A stretch of DNA of 64,000 nt from Methylomonas subterranea (GCF_024505185.1 NZ_JANIBJ010000002.1:1-64000); one strand, 5' to 3'; positions 36,290 to 47,187 are shown, counted from the stretch's first letter. Notes: generated from the letters alone by a model not told the origin. Program-made: numbers and translations.

Positions 36290-36299
36290 GGAATATTCC
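36290..36299 (-). promoter_or_regulatory. Palindrome upstream of the TacA/TacT-type operon
   Basis: GGAATATTCC is a perfect ten-base palindrome 22 bases before the antitoxin ATG, a plausible autorepression site. A second imperfect dyad, TGGCGCCA with a neighbouring TGTCGCC half, lies at about 36315-36333. Confidence 0.4.
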
Positions 36300-36359
36300 G
36301 TTTAGTGTAGCACTGTCGCCAAAATGGCGCCATATAGAATAGTGTTCAGCTAATCCCTT

Positions 36360-36384
36360 CCGAGGTGCAAACCTCGGTTTGCAC
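36360..36384. repeat. Overlapping alternative hairpins
   Basis: CCGAGG/CCTCGG (36360-36365 and 36372-36377) and GTGCAAACC/GGTTTGCAC (starting at 36366 and 36376) share bases and cannot form together. It lies upstream of nothing obvious, in the remnant-rich gap between the toxin-antitoxin genes and lnt, and is probably a small repeat relic. Confidence 0.45.
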
Positions 36385-36570
36385 TCTGACGCTTAACGAG
36401 GCCGCGCGCTGTAGGTATTTTCCAGTATTACATGGCTTCGCATGTTCACAGCATCTGGATTGCAAAACCCACTCGATCTGGCGTTTTGTATAGTCGCATG
36501 ACTCCACTTTTCTCATGGCAAATAATCACACTTTGCCGCGCGGAAAACCTGGTCGAAAAATCAGGTTTTA

Positions 36571-36835
36571 TCACCCTTCATGAGTTCGCTTCTTCTTCGG
36601 GCAGTGACCGTTCATCGCTGCCCGCGCTTTGCCAGCCTGGGAAGTCGGCCCCGTACTGCAACCCCCATGGAATAGACAACGCCCGTTTCGATAAATCGCC
36701 GTGCTTTTTGCAAGGCGTTCCAACTCGCGTAGTTTTGGCGCCGCATTGCAGGCCACGCAAATCATCCGGGAAAGCAGGATAGCGTGGCGGCATTCGGTCA
36801 TTACCTTGTCCCATGCTTCGCGGATCACGTCGCAT
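36571..36835 (-). pseudogene. Frameshifted HGG-motif (CGAKTR...HGGxSTGP) protein gene
   Basis: Two frames together make one recognisable small zinc-binding-like protein. The first reads LQCGAKTTRVGTPCKK; after a run of five A near 36716, the next frame continues KSTAIYRNGRCLFHGG then STGPTSQAGKARAAMNG and a lysine-rich tail to the TGA at 36571-36573. Removing one A joins them as GTPC-KSTAIYRNGRC. Proteins with this motif are common in prophages, plasmids and near insertion sequences; function unknown. The 5' end is uncertain. A hairpin at about 36545-36569 follows. Confidence 0.7.
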
Positions 36836-36847
36836 TGCCGGTAATAG

Positions 36848-36984
36848 GCTTTTAAGACCCTGGCTGGGATGCTGAAAGACCTGGAAGCGCTCGCCGGCGC
36901 TCTGGTGGTCATGGATGCCGGCATCGCCACGGAAAGTAATTTGATCCGGCTACGCGAACACGGTTACCGTTATTTGGTGGTTAT
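36848..36984 (+). pseudogene. IS1634-family transposase remnant
   Basis: An open stretch reading AFKTLAGMLKDLEALAGAL then VVMDAGIATESNLIRLREHG and YRYLVV matches the central DDE-domain block of IS1634-type (IS4-group) transposases, including the aspartate of VVMDAGIAT. Similarity stops abruptly at about 36984, where SRxR should follow, and nothing of the N-terminal or C-terminal parts remains. It marks a past insertion at the right edge of the accessory island. Confidence 0.75.
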
Positions 36985-37070
36985 CCCAAGCGCATGGGTT
37001 TCCAACCGGGGTTTCGTCAAGCAATCGGGTACAATCGGTTTTTTCAATTCCTGGGGCGGGATATCCGAGT

Positions 37071-38636
37071 ATGCGCAAGCTGTGGCCGGCTAAAAATTCT
37101 CAATGGTGGTTGCCGGTGTTGTCCGGCGTTTTCATTGGCACCAGTTATATTCCCTTCCCTCCTTGGGCGTCGTTGTTTTGCTTTGTGCCGTTGTGGTTGT
37201 TTTGGCGGCAACAGAACAGCTTGAAAAACGTTGTGCTCGGCGGTCTGCTGACCAGCTTTATTTATACCTTGATCGGCTTTAACTGGGTGACCTACACCTT
37301 GCATGAATTTGCCATGGTGAACTGGTTTGTATCCGCTATCGGCATGGCCTTGTTTGCCTTGTTCGGCCATGTATTCGTGCCGGTGGCGGGAGCGTTGTGG
37401 TTCTGGAGTCGCGGGTTTTACGTCTCGGACCGGTCTTCGTTCGCGCTGATGGCCGTGCTCACGGCGCTGGCCGAACTCTACGTGCCGATGTTGTTCAAAT
37501 GGAATTTCGGCTATAGCTGGTACGGGGCCGGCGCGCCGGTTTACCAGTGGGCCGAGTTTGTCGGTTTCAGCGGTTTGAGCATGTTGACGATATTGGCCAA
37601 TCTGCCGGTGTTATTGGCTTGGCGGCAACGGGCGCACATCGGCGGCAAATTGAGCTTGACGGCAATTTTATTGGTTTTTCTGGGCCTGAATGGCGGCGGC
37701 ATGTGGCTAAAAAATCGCTTGCCGGAGCCGGATGCCTCCCTGGTTACCATGATGGTGCAGGCGGATATCAGCAATCTTGAGAAGCAGGCGATGGAGCACG
37801 GCAGGGGCTTGCGCGGCGAAATTTTAAAGAAATATTTACAGGTTACCGAAGCCGGTCTGGCGGAAAATCCGGCCGTCGATTTTGTGATGTGGTCGGAAAC
37901 GGCCTTTCCGGCCCTACTGGGGCCCGAGTTCAATCACTCCGATTACGCGCGGGAACTGCGCGCATTCTTGCAAGCTCATCGGGTGGCCTTAATTACCGGC
38001 GCCTACGGCAAGCATGAAAGCTCCGGGCTGATCACCAATTCCCTGTTCGCCATCGACAAACAGGGCAACGTCACCGAGCCGCATTACAGTAAGACTAATT
38101 TGCTGGCCTTGGGTGAGTTCATTCCGGGAGAAGAAACCTTTCCCTGGCTGCGGACCTTGTTGCCGATGGTGGGGCATTTCGGCCGCGGGCCGGGGCCGAC
38201 CTTGCTGCTGAATTTCAATGGTTACGCCATGGGGCCGCAAATCTGCTATGAGAGCCTGTTCCCCGAGTTTTCCAAGGGCTTGGCCGACCTGGGCGCGCAA
38301 TTCATCGTCAATGTCACCAACGATTCCTGGTACGGCAGCTGGCAGGAACCCTATCAGCATTTGTATATGACGCTGGCGCGCGGGGTGGAATTCAGGCGCC
38401 CGGTATTGCGGGTTACCAATACCGGGGTTTCGACCGTTTCGCTAGCGAACGGCGAGGTGTTGGCCCTATCGCCCACCGATGCGCGCTGGACCGGGGTTTA
38501 TCGCGTGCCTTACCGGGCTCAGCCTCGGACGACGTTCTACCAGCGCCACTTTGGTTTGATGCCCGGGCTGTTGTGGAGTGCTTTAGCCGTATTGCTGGCT
38601 ATCGGCGTAAGAAAAAAACGCGGCAAAACGTTGTGA
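37071..38636 (+). CDS. lnt: Apolipoprotein N-acyltransferase
   Basis: A 521-residue inner-membrane enzyme performing the last step of lipoprotein maturation, N-acylation of the lipidated cysteine. Several N-terminal membrane helices precede a periplasmic nitrilase-like domain with the catalytic triad Glu276 (VMWSETAFP), Lys341 (HYSKTNLLALGEF) and Cys392 (PQICYESLFPE), aligned with E267, K335 and C387 of E. coli. A final helix with a basic tail (KKRGK) anchors the C-terminus. The gene follows directly on the transposase scrap, so its native upstream neighbour has been displaced. Confidence 0.97.
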   Translation: MRKLWPAKNSQWWLPVLSGVFIGTSYIPFPPWASLFCFVPLWLFWRQQNSLKNVVLGGLLTSFIYTLIGFNWVTYTLHEFAMVNWFVSAIGMALFALFGHVFVPVAGALWFWSRGFYVSDRSSFALMAVLTALAELYVPMLFKWNFGYSWYGAGAPVYQWAEFVGFSGLSMLTILANLPVLLAWRQRAHIGGKLSLTAILLVFLGLNGGGMWLKNRLPEPDASLVTMMVQADISNLEKQAMEHGRGLRGEILKKYLQVTEAGLAENPAVDFVMWSETAFPALLGPEFNHSDYARELRAFLQAHRVALITGAYGKHESSGLITNSLFAIDKQGNVTEPHYSKTNLLALGEFIPGEETFPWLRTLLPMVGHFGRGPGPTLLLNFNGYAMGPQICYESLFPEFSKGLADLGAQFIVNVTNDSWYGSWQEPYQHLYMTLARGVEFRRPVLRVTNTGVSTVSLANGEVLALSPTDARWTGVYRVPYRAQPRTTFYQRHFGLMPGLLWSALAVLLAIGVRKKRGKTL

Positions 38637-38672
38637 ATCGTTGGCAAAAATCACTGAACATCAAACGGTAAC

Positions 38673-39020
38673 TTATCCACCCAGTTCGGCAATCGAGGAG
38701 GTTGCATTGCACTGCGCGATAGCTTCAGCAAGCTGAGATTCGGTGAGTTGATGCCGGATGGCATCGACGCCATTCATGGTAAATGCTTGGTATTCCTTTT
38801 GAGCAAAGGTCACGATTTGGCATTTCTTGCAGGGTGAATTTTCAAAAGGCATGTCCGTGAAGCCAAGCTCCAGTCCTTCGGAACTCGGGGCATAAATCAA
38901 AAAATCGCCCCGCATTGCCAGTACGGCACGATATTGATTGGCTGTCGTGAAATACAAATAGCCGACTTCAATATCGGACGCCTTCAGCCAAAGCGCTTTG
39001 TTTTTCTTGGTCTTTTTCAT
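38673..39020 (-). CDS. Hypothetical protein, 115 residues
   Basis: I do not recognise this protein. It starts with a basic stretch (MKKTKKNK), has no membrane segment or signal peptide, and contains a CKKC pair (SPCKKCQIV). The frame extends 64 codons further upstream, but that part runs through inverted-repeat DNA and is rejected; the ATG at 39020 is the first after the repeats. It lies convergent to lnt. The compact, mixed alpha/beta-like composition and sensible codon use suggest a real gene, but no function can be offered. Confidence 0.55.
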   Translation of the reverse strand: MKKTKKNKALWLKASDIEVGYLYFTTANQYRAVLAMRGDFLIYAPSSEGLELGFTDMPFENSPCKKCQIVTFAQKEYQAFTMNGVDAIRHQLTESQLAEAIAQCNATSSIAELGG

Positions 39021-39047
39021 GCTTACTCTGAAAGTAAAAAATCTGGC

Positions 39048-39147
39048 GGGTACGGTTGCTTGTTGGACAGGCGTCGGCGGCAAGGATGCTGCCGTCGAGC
39101 CTACAAGGACGTATTTACGGCGTCCTGTCCGGCGAGGAACCGTACCC
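39048..39147. repeat. 100-bp element with 24-bp imperfect inverted ends
   Basis: The ends 39048-39071 (starting GGGTACGGTT) and 39124-39147 (ending AACCGTACCC) are inverted copies matching at 20 of 24 bases. The interior contains the small dyad GGACG/CGTCC around TAAATA. It has no coding capacity and lies just upstream of the 115-residue protein gene. Confidence 0.7.
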
Positions 39148-39184
39148 AGCTGCACTACTTTTATTCGTCGGGACGATCGCCAGG

Positions 39185-39333
39185 CCTTCATGAACGTTAC
39201 TCTGAAAGTCATGGTGGGAGCGACGAATTGTCGCGATTCGCAAGGCCATCATCGCGACTGTGCGTCGCTCCTACGAGACTGCCTTTCATTTGGCGGGGCG
39301 ATGCCTTGCCTTCATGAACGTTACTATGGAGTC
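39185..39333. repeat. Direct repeats bracketing a second palindrome
   Basis: CCTTCATGAACGTTACT occurs at 39185-39201 and 39309-39325. The adjoining TTACTCTGAAAGT also occurs at 39023-39035 and 39197-39209, with a degenerate third copy at 39321-39333. Between them, 39215-39274 is an imperfect palindrome, GTGGGAGCGACG...CGTCGCTCCTAC. The arrangement looks like palindromic modules inserted at repeated TTACTCTGAAAGT sites. Confidence 0.65.
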
Positions 39334-39355
39334 ACAATTCGTACCTGGTTTCAAC

Positions 39356-40480
39356 TTACCCCGCCACCGGCTTCAACATCGACGTCTTACCCACCATGAT
39401 ATCCACGGCCTTCAACAGCCGCTTGAATATGTTGTCCTGGCAATAGGGTATGTTGTGTTTTTCGCACAGGGCTTTGACGCGCGGCTGCAGCTTTTGATAT
39501 TGGCTGAGCGGCATGTCCGGCCATAGGTGGTGTTCGATCTGGTAGTTCAGCCAGCCATAAAAAAAGTCGTTGAAATTGGAGCCGGTGGGGTAGTTGACCG
39601 AACCCAGTATCTGCCGCAGGTAGAATTCGCCCTTGCTGTCCGATTTGTTTTCGAATGCCATGACGTCATCGCCGGCGTGGTTGGGCATCATGACCAGAAA
39701 GCTGTGCATATTGGTAAAGATTTCCGCCAGAATGGAATTCAACAACACGCTGGTGGCGGCGAAGCAGCCCAGCGGCAAAAATAACGCGGGTATCAGCACG
39801 AAGCGATAGCCGACATAGGGCAGCACGCTTTGCAGCCACAGGGCCCGGCCCTGCGGGGTAAACCAGCTCCAGGCGCCGATGCGGGTGGTAGCGGGCGCCG
39901 GCTGGCCTTGGCGGCGGGCGGCATTGAGTGCCAGCTCTTTATGGGTGCGCGGGGTGTAATAACTGATTTTCCAGATACCGGAGAAAAACGCCACGATGAC
40001 ATAGCGCAACCACATCGGTAGCCTGGATTGTCTCAGCCATTCCATATTGTACTGGGCATTGTTGGGGTCGGTTGTTTCGCCCAGGTTGTAGTGGTGCAGC
40101 AGATCGTGTTCGTGATGCCAACCGGGCAGGGTCATCCAGTCCGGCCAATCGATAAAGCGCCTCCAGCCCAGACCGAAGGCCTTGCTGGTGTGATTCTTGT
40201 CGGCCGCGGCATTTTTGTCGTAGCCCTTATGCACGATGGGGTGAGCGACCTGGGTCCAGCGGGTGAAACTGCCCTGACTGATCAACAACGCCGATACGGG
40301 GTTGGGCAAGATCCAGGCCGTGCCGTAACCGAGTATGGAACAAAGCTTGCCCCAGCGTTCCATGCGGGTTAAATGTTCAAAATCCTTGGGGCCGATGTCG
40401 GCGAGGGCTTGTTGGTGGAGTTGATCTATGTCCTTGGCTAATAGGGTGCGATCGACTGATTGATAGCTATGTAAACTCAA
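39356..40480 (-). CDS. Membrane fatty-acid desaturase
   Basis: A 374-residue membrane di-iron desaturase. Histidine boxes visible are HEHDLLHH (near 122-129), a middle segment with NMHSFLVMMPNHAGDD, and the C-terminal QIEHHLWP (near 316-323). Membrane segments lie around residues 48-70, 165-180 and 225-250. The QxxHH final box is typical of front-end or acyl-lipid desaturases; regiospecificity cannot be told. It introduces double bonds into membrane lipids. It stands alone between the repeat region and the tRNA-Arg gene. Confidence 0.88.
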   Translation of the reverse strand: MSLHSYQSVDRTLLAKDIDQLHQQALADIGPKDFEHLTRMERWGKLCSILGYGTAWILPNPVSALLISQGSFTRWTQVAHPIVHKGYDKNAAADKNHTSKAFGLGWRRFIDWPDWMTLPGWHHEHDLLHHYNLGETTDPNNAQYNMEWLRQSRLPMWLRYVIVAFFSGIWKISYYTPRTHKELALNAARRQGQPAPATTRIGAWSWFTPQGRALWLQSVLPYVGYRFVLIPALFLPLGCFAATSVLLNSILAEIFTNMHSFLVMMPNHAGDDVMAFENKSDSKGEFYLRQILGSVNYPTGSNFNDFFYGWLNYQIEHHLWPDMPLSQYQKLQPRVKALCEKHNIPYCQDNIFKRLLKAVDIMVGKTSMLKPVAG

Positions 40481-40677
40481 AAGGGCAGGCCTCGATTGGC
40501 AAGGGTGTTGTTAAAGTTGTGCTTTTATAAGTGCGACAGTCTTACGCTTACGGCTCTCGCGACTGACATTTAATGACGGGCATGCGGCGCGCGCGTTTTC
40601 CTTTTTTCGAGGAGGCAACTTGAATTGAGGCCTATGATGCCGCCATGACTGTTTTCGGTAGTGGGGAGGTGTCAAAA

Positions 40678-40754
40678 TGGCGCGCCCGAGAGGATTCGAA
40701 CCTCTGGCCTCAGCCTCCGGAGGGCTGCGCTCTATCCAGCTGAGCTACGGGCGC
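40678..40754 (-). tRNA. tRNA-Arg (anticodon CCG)
   Basis: A full 77-base cloverleaf on the minus strand: acceptor GCGCCCG/CGGGCGC, D arm GCTC...GAGC, anticodon stem CAGCC/GGCTG with loop CTCCGGA (anticodon CCG), T arm AGAGG-TTCGAAT-CCTCT, and an encoded CCA end. It reads CGG codons. Confidence 0.97.
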
Positions 40755-40812
40755 TTGCGATAAGAAGCGGCATTATAAAGCCAATCCGGCTTTAAGTCAT
40801 TGCCGATGCCGA

Positions 40813-41376
40813 TTAAAGTTGGGTTTTTGTGTTCTTGACTTTAGCCAACATTTGCTTTTGCCGGTTCAGACGCTCGGTTTTGTCGGCTTCCTGGAGGGCG
40901 AGACGGCGCGTTTTGGCCAGAAAGCGCCGTCTGCCGCGCTCGGCGTTTTCCATGGTCCAGTCAGGATCGGCGGCGGGCCGCATGCTTATGCAATTGACCG
41001 GGCAAGGCGCCACGCACAATTCGCAACCGGTGCATTCCGCCGCAATGACCGTATGCATGTGTTTTGAACTGCCCAAAATGGCATCGGTCGGACAGGGCGG
41101 CAGGCACTTGGTGCAACCTATGCAGTCCGCTTCGTTGATAACGGCGACCAATCGGGGCTGCTCGCTGCCGCAAGCGGGATCGAGCGGTTTGGCGGTAACA
41201 CCCAGCAGCGCCGCCAATTTTTCTATACCGGCCGCGCCGCCGGGCGGGCAGCGGTTTACGTCGGCACTACCTTGGGCAATGGCTTCGGCGTAGGGTTTGC
41301 AGCCGGTAAAACCGCATTTGCGGCATTGGGTTTGCGGCAGCAGGGCGTCGATTTGTTCGGCAAGCGTGGAACGCAT
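40813..41376 (-). CDS. RnfB/RsxB-like ferredoxin protein without membrane anchor
   Basis: A 187-residue iron-sulfur protein. The N-terminal [4Fe-4S] motif has Cys18, Cys21, Cys26 and Cys43 ([13 protein letters not shown]), and two ferredoxin clusters follow ([12 protein letters not shown] and [12 protein letters not shown]). A basic coiled tail ends the protein. This is the RnfB fold, but the N-terminal membrane helix of RnfB in the Rnf complex is missing and no rnfA, C, D, G or E is nearby. Such short RnfB proteins adjacent to metG are common in gammaproteobacteria; an electron-transfer role is inferred. Confidence 0.88.
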   Translation of the reverse strand: MRSTLAEQIDALLPQTQCRKCGFTGCKPYAEAIAQGSADVNRCPPGGAAGIEKLAALLGVTAKPLDPACGSEQPRLVAVINEADCIGCTKCLPPCPTDAILGSSKHMHTVIAAECTGCELCVAPCPVNCISMRPAADPDWTMENAERGRRRFLAKTRRLALQEADKTERLNRQKQMLAKVKNTKTQL

Positions 41377-41384
41377 GGGCTATG

Positions 41385-43397
41385 TTATTTGACCCGCATG
41401 CCGGCCACCGCGCCATCATCCGGCGACAATACGTAAATATCCTTGCCGCCCGGACCGGCCGCCAATACCATGCCCTCGGACAGGCCGAAGCGCATCTTGC
41501 GCGGTTTCAGGTTGGCGACCACCACGGTCAGTTTGCCGATCAGGTCTTCCGGCGCGTAGGCGGATTTGATACCGGCGAAGATACTGCGGGTTTCGTCGCC
41601 GATGTCGACGGTCAGATGCAGCAGTTTCTCGGCGCCTTCCACGTGTTCGGCATTCAGAATTTTGGCGATGCGCAGGTCTATCTTGGCGAAATCGTCGATT
41701 TCTATCGGCTTGGCAATCGGATCGAACCGTTTGGCCGCCTGTGGAGTTGGCTGCAGGTTTTCCTTGGACGCTTCCACGATGGCGGCGATTTTTTCCGGTT
41801 CGACGCGGGTCATCAGCGGCGTGAAGGCGTTGATTCTGTGTGCCAGCAATGGTTGTGCGTCGCCGGGCCAAGCTTGCGGCGGCAGATTCAGAAACTGTTC
41901 GGCATTGGCCGCCAAGCTCGGAATCACAGGTTTAAGATAGACGACCAGCAGGCGGAACAAATTCAGGCCGACGCTGCAGACTTGTTGCAGTTCCAGTTCC
42001 TTGCCGGCTTCCTTGGCAATCAGCCAGGGTTTTTTGTCGTCTATGTATTGGTTGGCCTTGTCCGCCAGAGCCATGATTTCGCGCATGGCCTTGCCGAATT
42101 CGCGGCTTTCGTATAGGTTGGCAATGTCGCTGTGCTGGTCGATGAACTGCTGGAATAGGGTCGGTTCGACGCATTCGCCGGACAGCAAGCCGTCGAAGCG
42201 TTTGCTGATGAAGCCGCTGCAACGGCTGCCTATATTGACCACTTTGCCGACCAGATCGGCGTTCACGCGCTGGGTGAAGTCGTCAAAGTTCAGGTCGATA
42301 TCGTCGACGCCGGCGCTGAGTTTGGCGGCAAAGTAATAGCGCAGGTATTCCGGATTCAGATGGTCCAGATAAGTGCGAGCCTTGATGAAGGTGCCGCGTG
42401 ATTTCGACATTTTTTCGCCGTTCACGGTTAAAAAGCCGTGGGCGAAGATGGCGCTGGGGGTGCGGAAATCGGCGCCGTGCAGCATGGCCGGCCAGAACAG
42501 GGCGTGGAAATAGATGATGTCCTTGCCGATAAAATGGTACAACTCGCTGGTGCTGTTCTTGTTCCAGTAACTGTCGAAATCGATGCCCAGTTTGTCGCAC
42601 AAGGCCTTGCAACTGGCCATGTAGCCTATCGGCGCGTCCAGCCAGACGTAGAAATATTTGCCGGGCGCGTCGGGAATCTCGAAGCCGAAGTAGGGCGCGT
42701 CGCGGGAAATGTCCCATTCCTGCAAGCCGTTTTGCAGCCATTCCGCCATTTTGTTACTGACTTCCGGTTGCAAATGGCCGGCCCTGGTCCAGTCGTTCAG
42801 CATGTCGCTGAAGTCGCCCAGATTGAAAAAATAATGCAGCGAGTCTTTTTCGATGGGTTTTTCGCCGGAAATGGCCGATACGGCGTTTTTCAGTTCCATC
42901 GGCGAATAAGTGGCGCCGCAGGCTTCGCAATTGTCGCCGTATTGATCGGCGGCGCCGCATTTCGGGCAGTCGCCCTTGATGAAGCGGTCCGGCAGAAACA
43001 TGTTTTTGACCGGATCGTAAGCCTGGGTAATGCTGCGGCTGTTGATGTGGCCGCCGTCCCGCAGTCTGGTGTAAATCAGGCTGGAGAGGGTTTTGTTTTC
43101 CTCGGAATGGGTGCTGTGGTAATGGTCGAAAGCCACGCCGAAAGCATCGAAATCGGCGCGGTGTTCCTGTTCCACCTGGGCGATCAATTGTTCCGGCGTG
43201 ATGCCTTCGCGGTCGGCGCGCAGCATGATGGGAGTGCCGTGGGTGTCGTCCGCGCAGACGTAGTGGCATTGGTGACCGCGCATTTTTTGAAAACGCACCC
43301 AGATATCGGTCTGGATGTATTCGACCAGATGGCCTAGGTGAATCGGGCCGTTGGCATAGGGCAGGGCGCTGGTAACGAGGATTTTTCGATTGGACAT
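41385..43397 (-). CDS. metG: Methionyl-tRNA synthetase
   Basis: A 670-residue class I synthetase charging tRNA-Met. It has the HIGH-type motif PIHLGH (near residue 17-22), zinc knuckles CPKCG and CEACG (near 145-160), KMSKS (near 328), the anticodon-binding helical domain and the C-terminal tRNA-binding EMAP-like domain ([20 protein letters not shown]) used for dimerisation. Length agrees with the dimeric E. coli type (677). Confidence 0.98.
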   Translation of the reverse strand: MSNRKILVTSALPYANGPIHLGHLVEYIQTDIWVRFQKMRGHQCHYVCADDTHGTPIMLRADREGITPEQLIAQVEQEHRADFDAFGVAFDHYHSTHSEENKTLSSLIYTRLRDGGHINSRSITQAYDPVKNMFLPDRFIKGDCPKCGAADQYGDNCEACGATYSPMELKNAVSAISGEKPIEKDSLHYFFNLGDFSDMLNDWTRAGHLQPEVSNKMAEWLQNGLQEWDISRDAPYFGFEIPDAPGKYFYVWLDAPIGYMASCKALCDKLGIDFDSYWNKNSTSELYHFIGKDIIYFHALFWPAMLHGADFRTPSAIFAHGFLTVNGEKMSKSRGTFIKARTYLDHLNPEYLRYYFAAKLSAGVDDIDLNFDDFTQRVNADLVGKVVNIGSRCSGFISKRFDGLLSGECVEPTLFQQFIDQHSDIANLYESREFGKAMREIMALADKANQYIDDKKPWLIAKEAGKELELQQVCSVGLNLFRLLVVYLKPVIPSLAANAEQFLNLPPQAWPGDAQPLLAHRINAFTPLMTRVEPEKIAAIVEASKENLQPTPQAAKRFDPIAKPIEIDDFAKIDLRIAKILNAEHVEGAEKLLHLTVDIGDETRSIFAGIKSAYAPEDLIGKLTVVVANLKPRKMRFGLSEGMVLAAGPGGKDIYVLSPDDGAVAGMRVK

Positions 43398-43486
43398 GGA
43401 GGCAAAAACAGCAGGAAAAATGAGCCGGCGATTATGTCACAAAACAGCCGGTCTTTCACGGCTGAGCCGTCCGGAGGGCGAGACCG

Positions 43487-43513
43487 GCCGGTTTCGCATG
43501 GCGGCAAACCGGC
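43487..43513 (-). terminator. Hairpin downstream of thiC
   Basis: GCCGGTTT and AAACCGGC form an eight-base-pair stem with an eleven-base loop, 20 bases beyond the thiC stop on the minus strand. No T run follows, so it is a weak candidate for termination. Confidence 0.35.
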
Positions 43514-43532
43514 TGGCTCGGATTGAGATTGT

Positions 43533-45540
<2,008 letters not shown>

Positions 45541-45769
45541 CCTTTTAAGGTGGCGGCTAAGTTATATGATTGGCGCCGAAAATGCAAGCAAATCCTGGCG
45601 GCTTGGCCTATAAAAAGCTTATAAAACAATGGGTTTTGCCGGTTGTTGGGGAATGTGGCTGGCGCGGTTTGGTGTTTGCCGCCACGGCGATACTGGGCAA
45701 CGGGTTGGAAGCGCCTTTGGGTCGGGCGGACGGTTTTTGGAACTACTAGCTAGGAAATGGGGCGGGGCA

Positions 45770-46177
45770 ATGAAGTCGGTAAAGAAGCGGTTCAGAACAA
45801 CGCTGGCTAGGCTGGAGGATATTGCGGCCGAACTGCGCTTATTGGCGGAGGATGTGGCGATCCTGGCGCCTGTGGGGGAATTGGCGGAATCCGTATTAGG
45901 GGCGTGCGAGATTTTGCAGCGGGAAGCGCGGCAACTGCACAAAGCGGATTTTGTTGAGTGGATGCTTGATAACGAGGTTTTGTATCGTCTGGATGAGTTG
46001 GCGGACGGCGACGTGATCAGTTTGCTGGAGGAGCGCTTCGCGCAGGCATTAGGCGAGGCGGCGGACGGTCAGGTTGCGGAAATGCTGCGGCAACTGCTGG
46101 GAAAGCTGGATAAAAAGCTGGTGCTGTTGCACGAAAACATTCAGCAGCTGGGCGGGCTGCTGAATGAGGCGCAATAA
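45770..46177 (+). CDS. Hypothetical helical protein, 135 residues
   Basis: I do not recognise this protein. From MKSVKKRFRTTLARLEDIAAELRLLAEDV onward (quoted in part) it is leucine-, alanine- and glutamate-rich, predicted wholly alpha-helical, without signal or membrane segment; heptad-like spacing suggests coiled coil. The frame is open to 45629, but the added 47 residues are glycine- and cysteine-rich and unlike the rest, so I prefer the ATG at 45770; neither start has a strong ribosome site. It converges on ispB with a five-base gap. Confidence 0.6.
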   Translation: MKSVKKRFRTTLARLEDIAAELRLLAEDVAILAPVGELAESVLGACEILQREARQLHKADFVEWMLDNEVLYRLDELADGDVISLLEERFAQALGEAADGQVAEMLRQLLGKLDKKLVLLHENIQQLGGLLNEAQ

Positions 46178-46182
46178 CCGGG

Positions 46183-47187
46183 TTAGTGGTCGCGCTGAAC
46201 CGAGAAACGGGCCAGTTGCTCCAGGGCGGTTTTATATGCGGAATTCGGCAGGCAGTGCAAGGCTGCTATGGCTTTTTCGGCCGCGCTGTCGGCGCACTGT
46301 TCGGTATATTCGATGGCGTTGGTGGCCTTGACCACGGCGTAAACTTCGTTAAAGGCGTCCCTGGAGCCTTGGCGAATGGCGTCGATGATAACCTTGGCTT
46401 GTGCCGGCGTGCCATGCTCGATGGCGTATATCAACGGCAGGGTGGGTTTGCCTTCGGCTAGATCGTCGCCCAGGTTTTTGCCCAGGTCGGCGGTGCTGGC
46501 GGTGTAATCCAGCGCGTCGTCTATCAATTGGAAGGCCACGCCCAGTTGCTGGCCGTAAATGGCCAATGCGCCTTCCACTTCGGGGCCGGCATCCGAAATA
46601 ACGGCAGCCAGACGGGTCGCGGTGCTGAACAGAATGGCGGTTTTGCGGGCGATGACGTCCAGGTATTTTTGCTCGCTGGTGTCGGGGTTGTTACAGTTGA
46701 GCAATTGCAATACTTCCCCTTCGGCAATCGCGGTAGTGGTTTTGGAAAGTATGTCCATCACCCGCATGTTGTTGGTGCGAACCATCATTTCGAAGGCGCT
46801 GGAATACAGATAATCGCCGACCAGTACACTGGCGGCATTGCCCCACACAGCATTGGCGGATTCCTTGCCGCGCCGCAGCTCGGATTCGTCCACCACGTCA
46901 TCGTGTAATAAAGTGGCCGTGTGAATGAATTCGATCACGGCGGCCAAAATCAAATGATGGTCGTTGACCTTGCCCAAGGCTTTGGCCGCCAGCAGTAGCA
47001 GCATGGGTCGCAAGCGTTTGCCGCCGTTGCCTATGATGTAATGGCCGATTTGATTGATCAGTACCACATCCGAGCTCAACTCGGTCAAAATCAGTTGGTC
47101 TACGGCAAGAGTTTCGGTCGACGTTAAATTTTTGATCGAGTCGAAATCAATGTTTACCGAATCGGTGCTGAGGTGAGTGGCTGTCAT
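46183..47187 (-). CDS. ispB: Octaprenyl-diphosphate synthase (long-chain trans-prenyltransferase)
   Basis: A 334-residue polyprenyl synthase making the ubiquinone side chain from FPP and IPP. The first aspartate-rich motif is LLHDDVVDES (near 95-104) and the second QLIDDALDYTA (near 221-231); GGKRLRP binds IPP. It is divergent from rplU-rpmA, the standard gammaproteobacterial arrangement. Chain length (C40 assumed by homology) depends on residues before the first motif and is not certain. Confidence 0.95.
   Translation of the reverse strand: MTATHLSTDSVNIDFDSIKNLTSTETLAVDQLILTELSSDVVLINQIGHYIIGNGGKRLRPMLLLLAAKALGKVNDHHLILAAVIEFIHTATLLHDDVVDESELRRGKESANAVWGNAASVLVGDYLYSSAFEMMVRTNNMRVMDILSKTTTAIAEGEVLQLLNCNNPDTSEQKYLDVIARKTAILFSTATRLAAVISDAGPEVEGALAIYGQQLGVAFQLIDDALDYTASTADLGKNLGDDLAEGKPTLPLIYAIEHGTPAQAKVIIDAIRQGSRDAFNEVYAVVKATNAIEYTEQCADSAAEKAIAALHCLPNSAYKTALEQLARFSVQRDH

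Noticed and set aside
36700-36730. Programmed frameshifting at the A5 run of the HGG-motif gene
   Set aside because: The shift needed is +1 relative to the upstream frame, five A is short for a slippery site, and no stimulatory stem is evident. A simple one-base insertion explains it better.
43487-43513. A strong intrinsic terminator after thiC
   Set aside because: The stem is good but lacks the T run, so it is listed only as a weak candidate.
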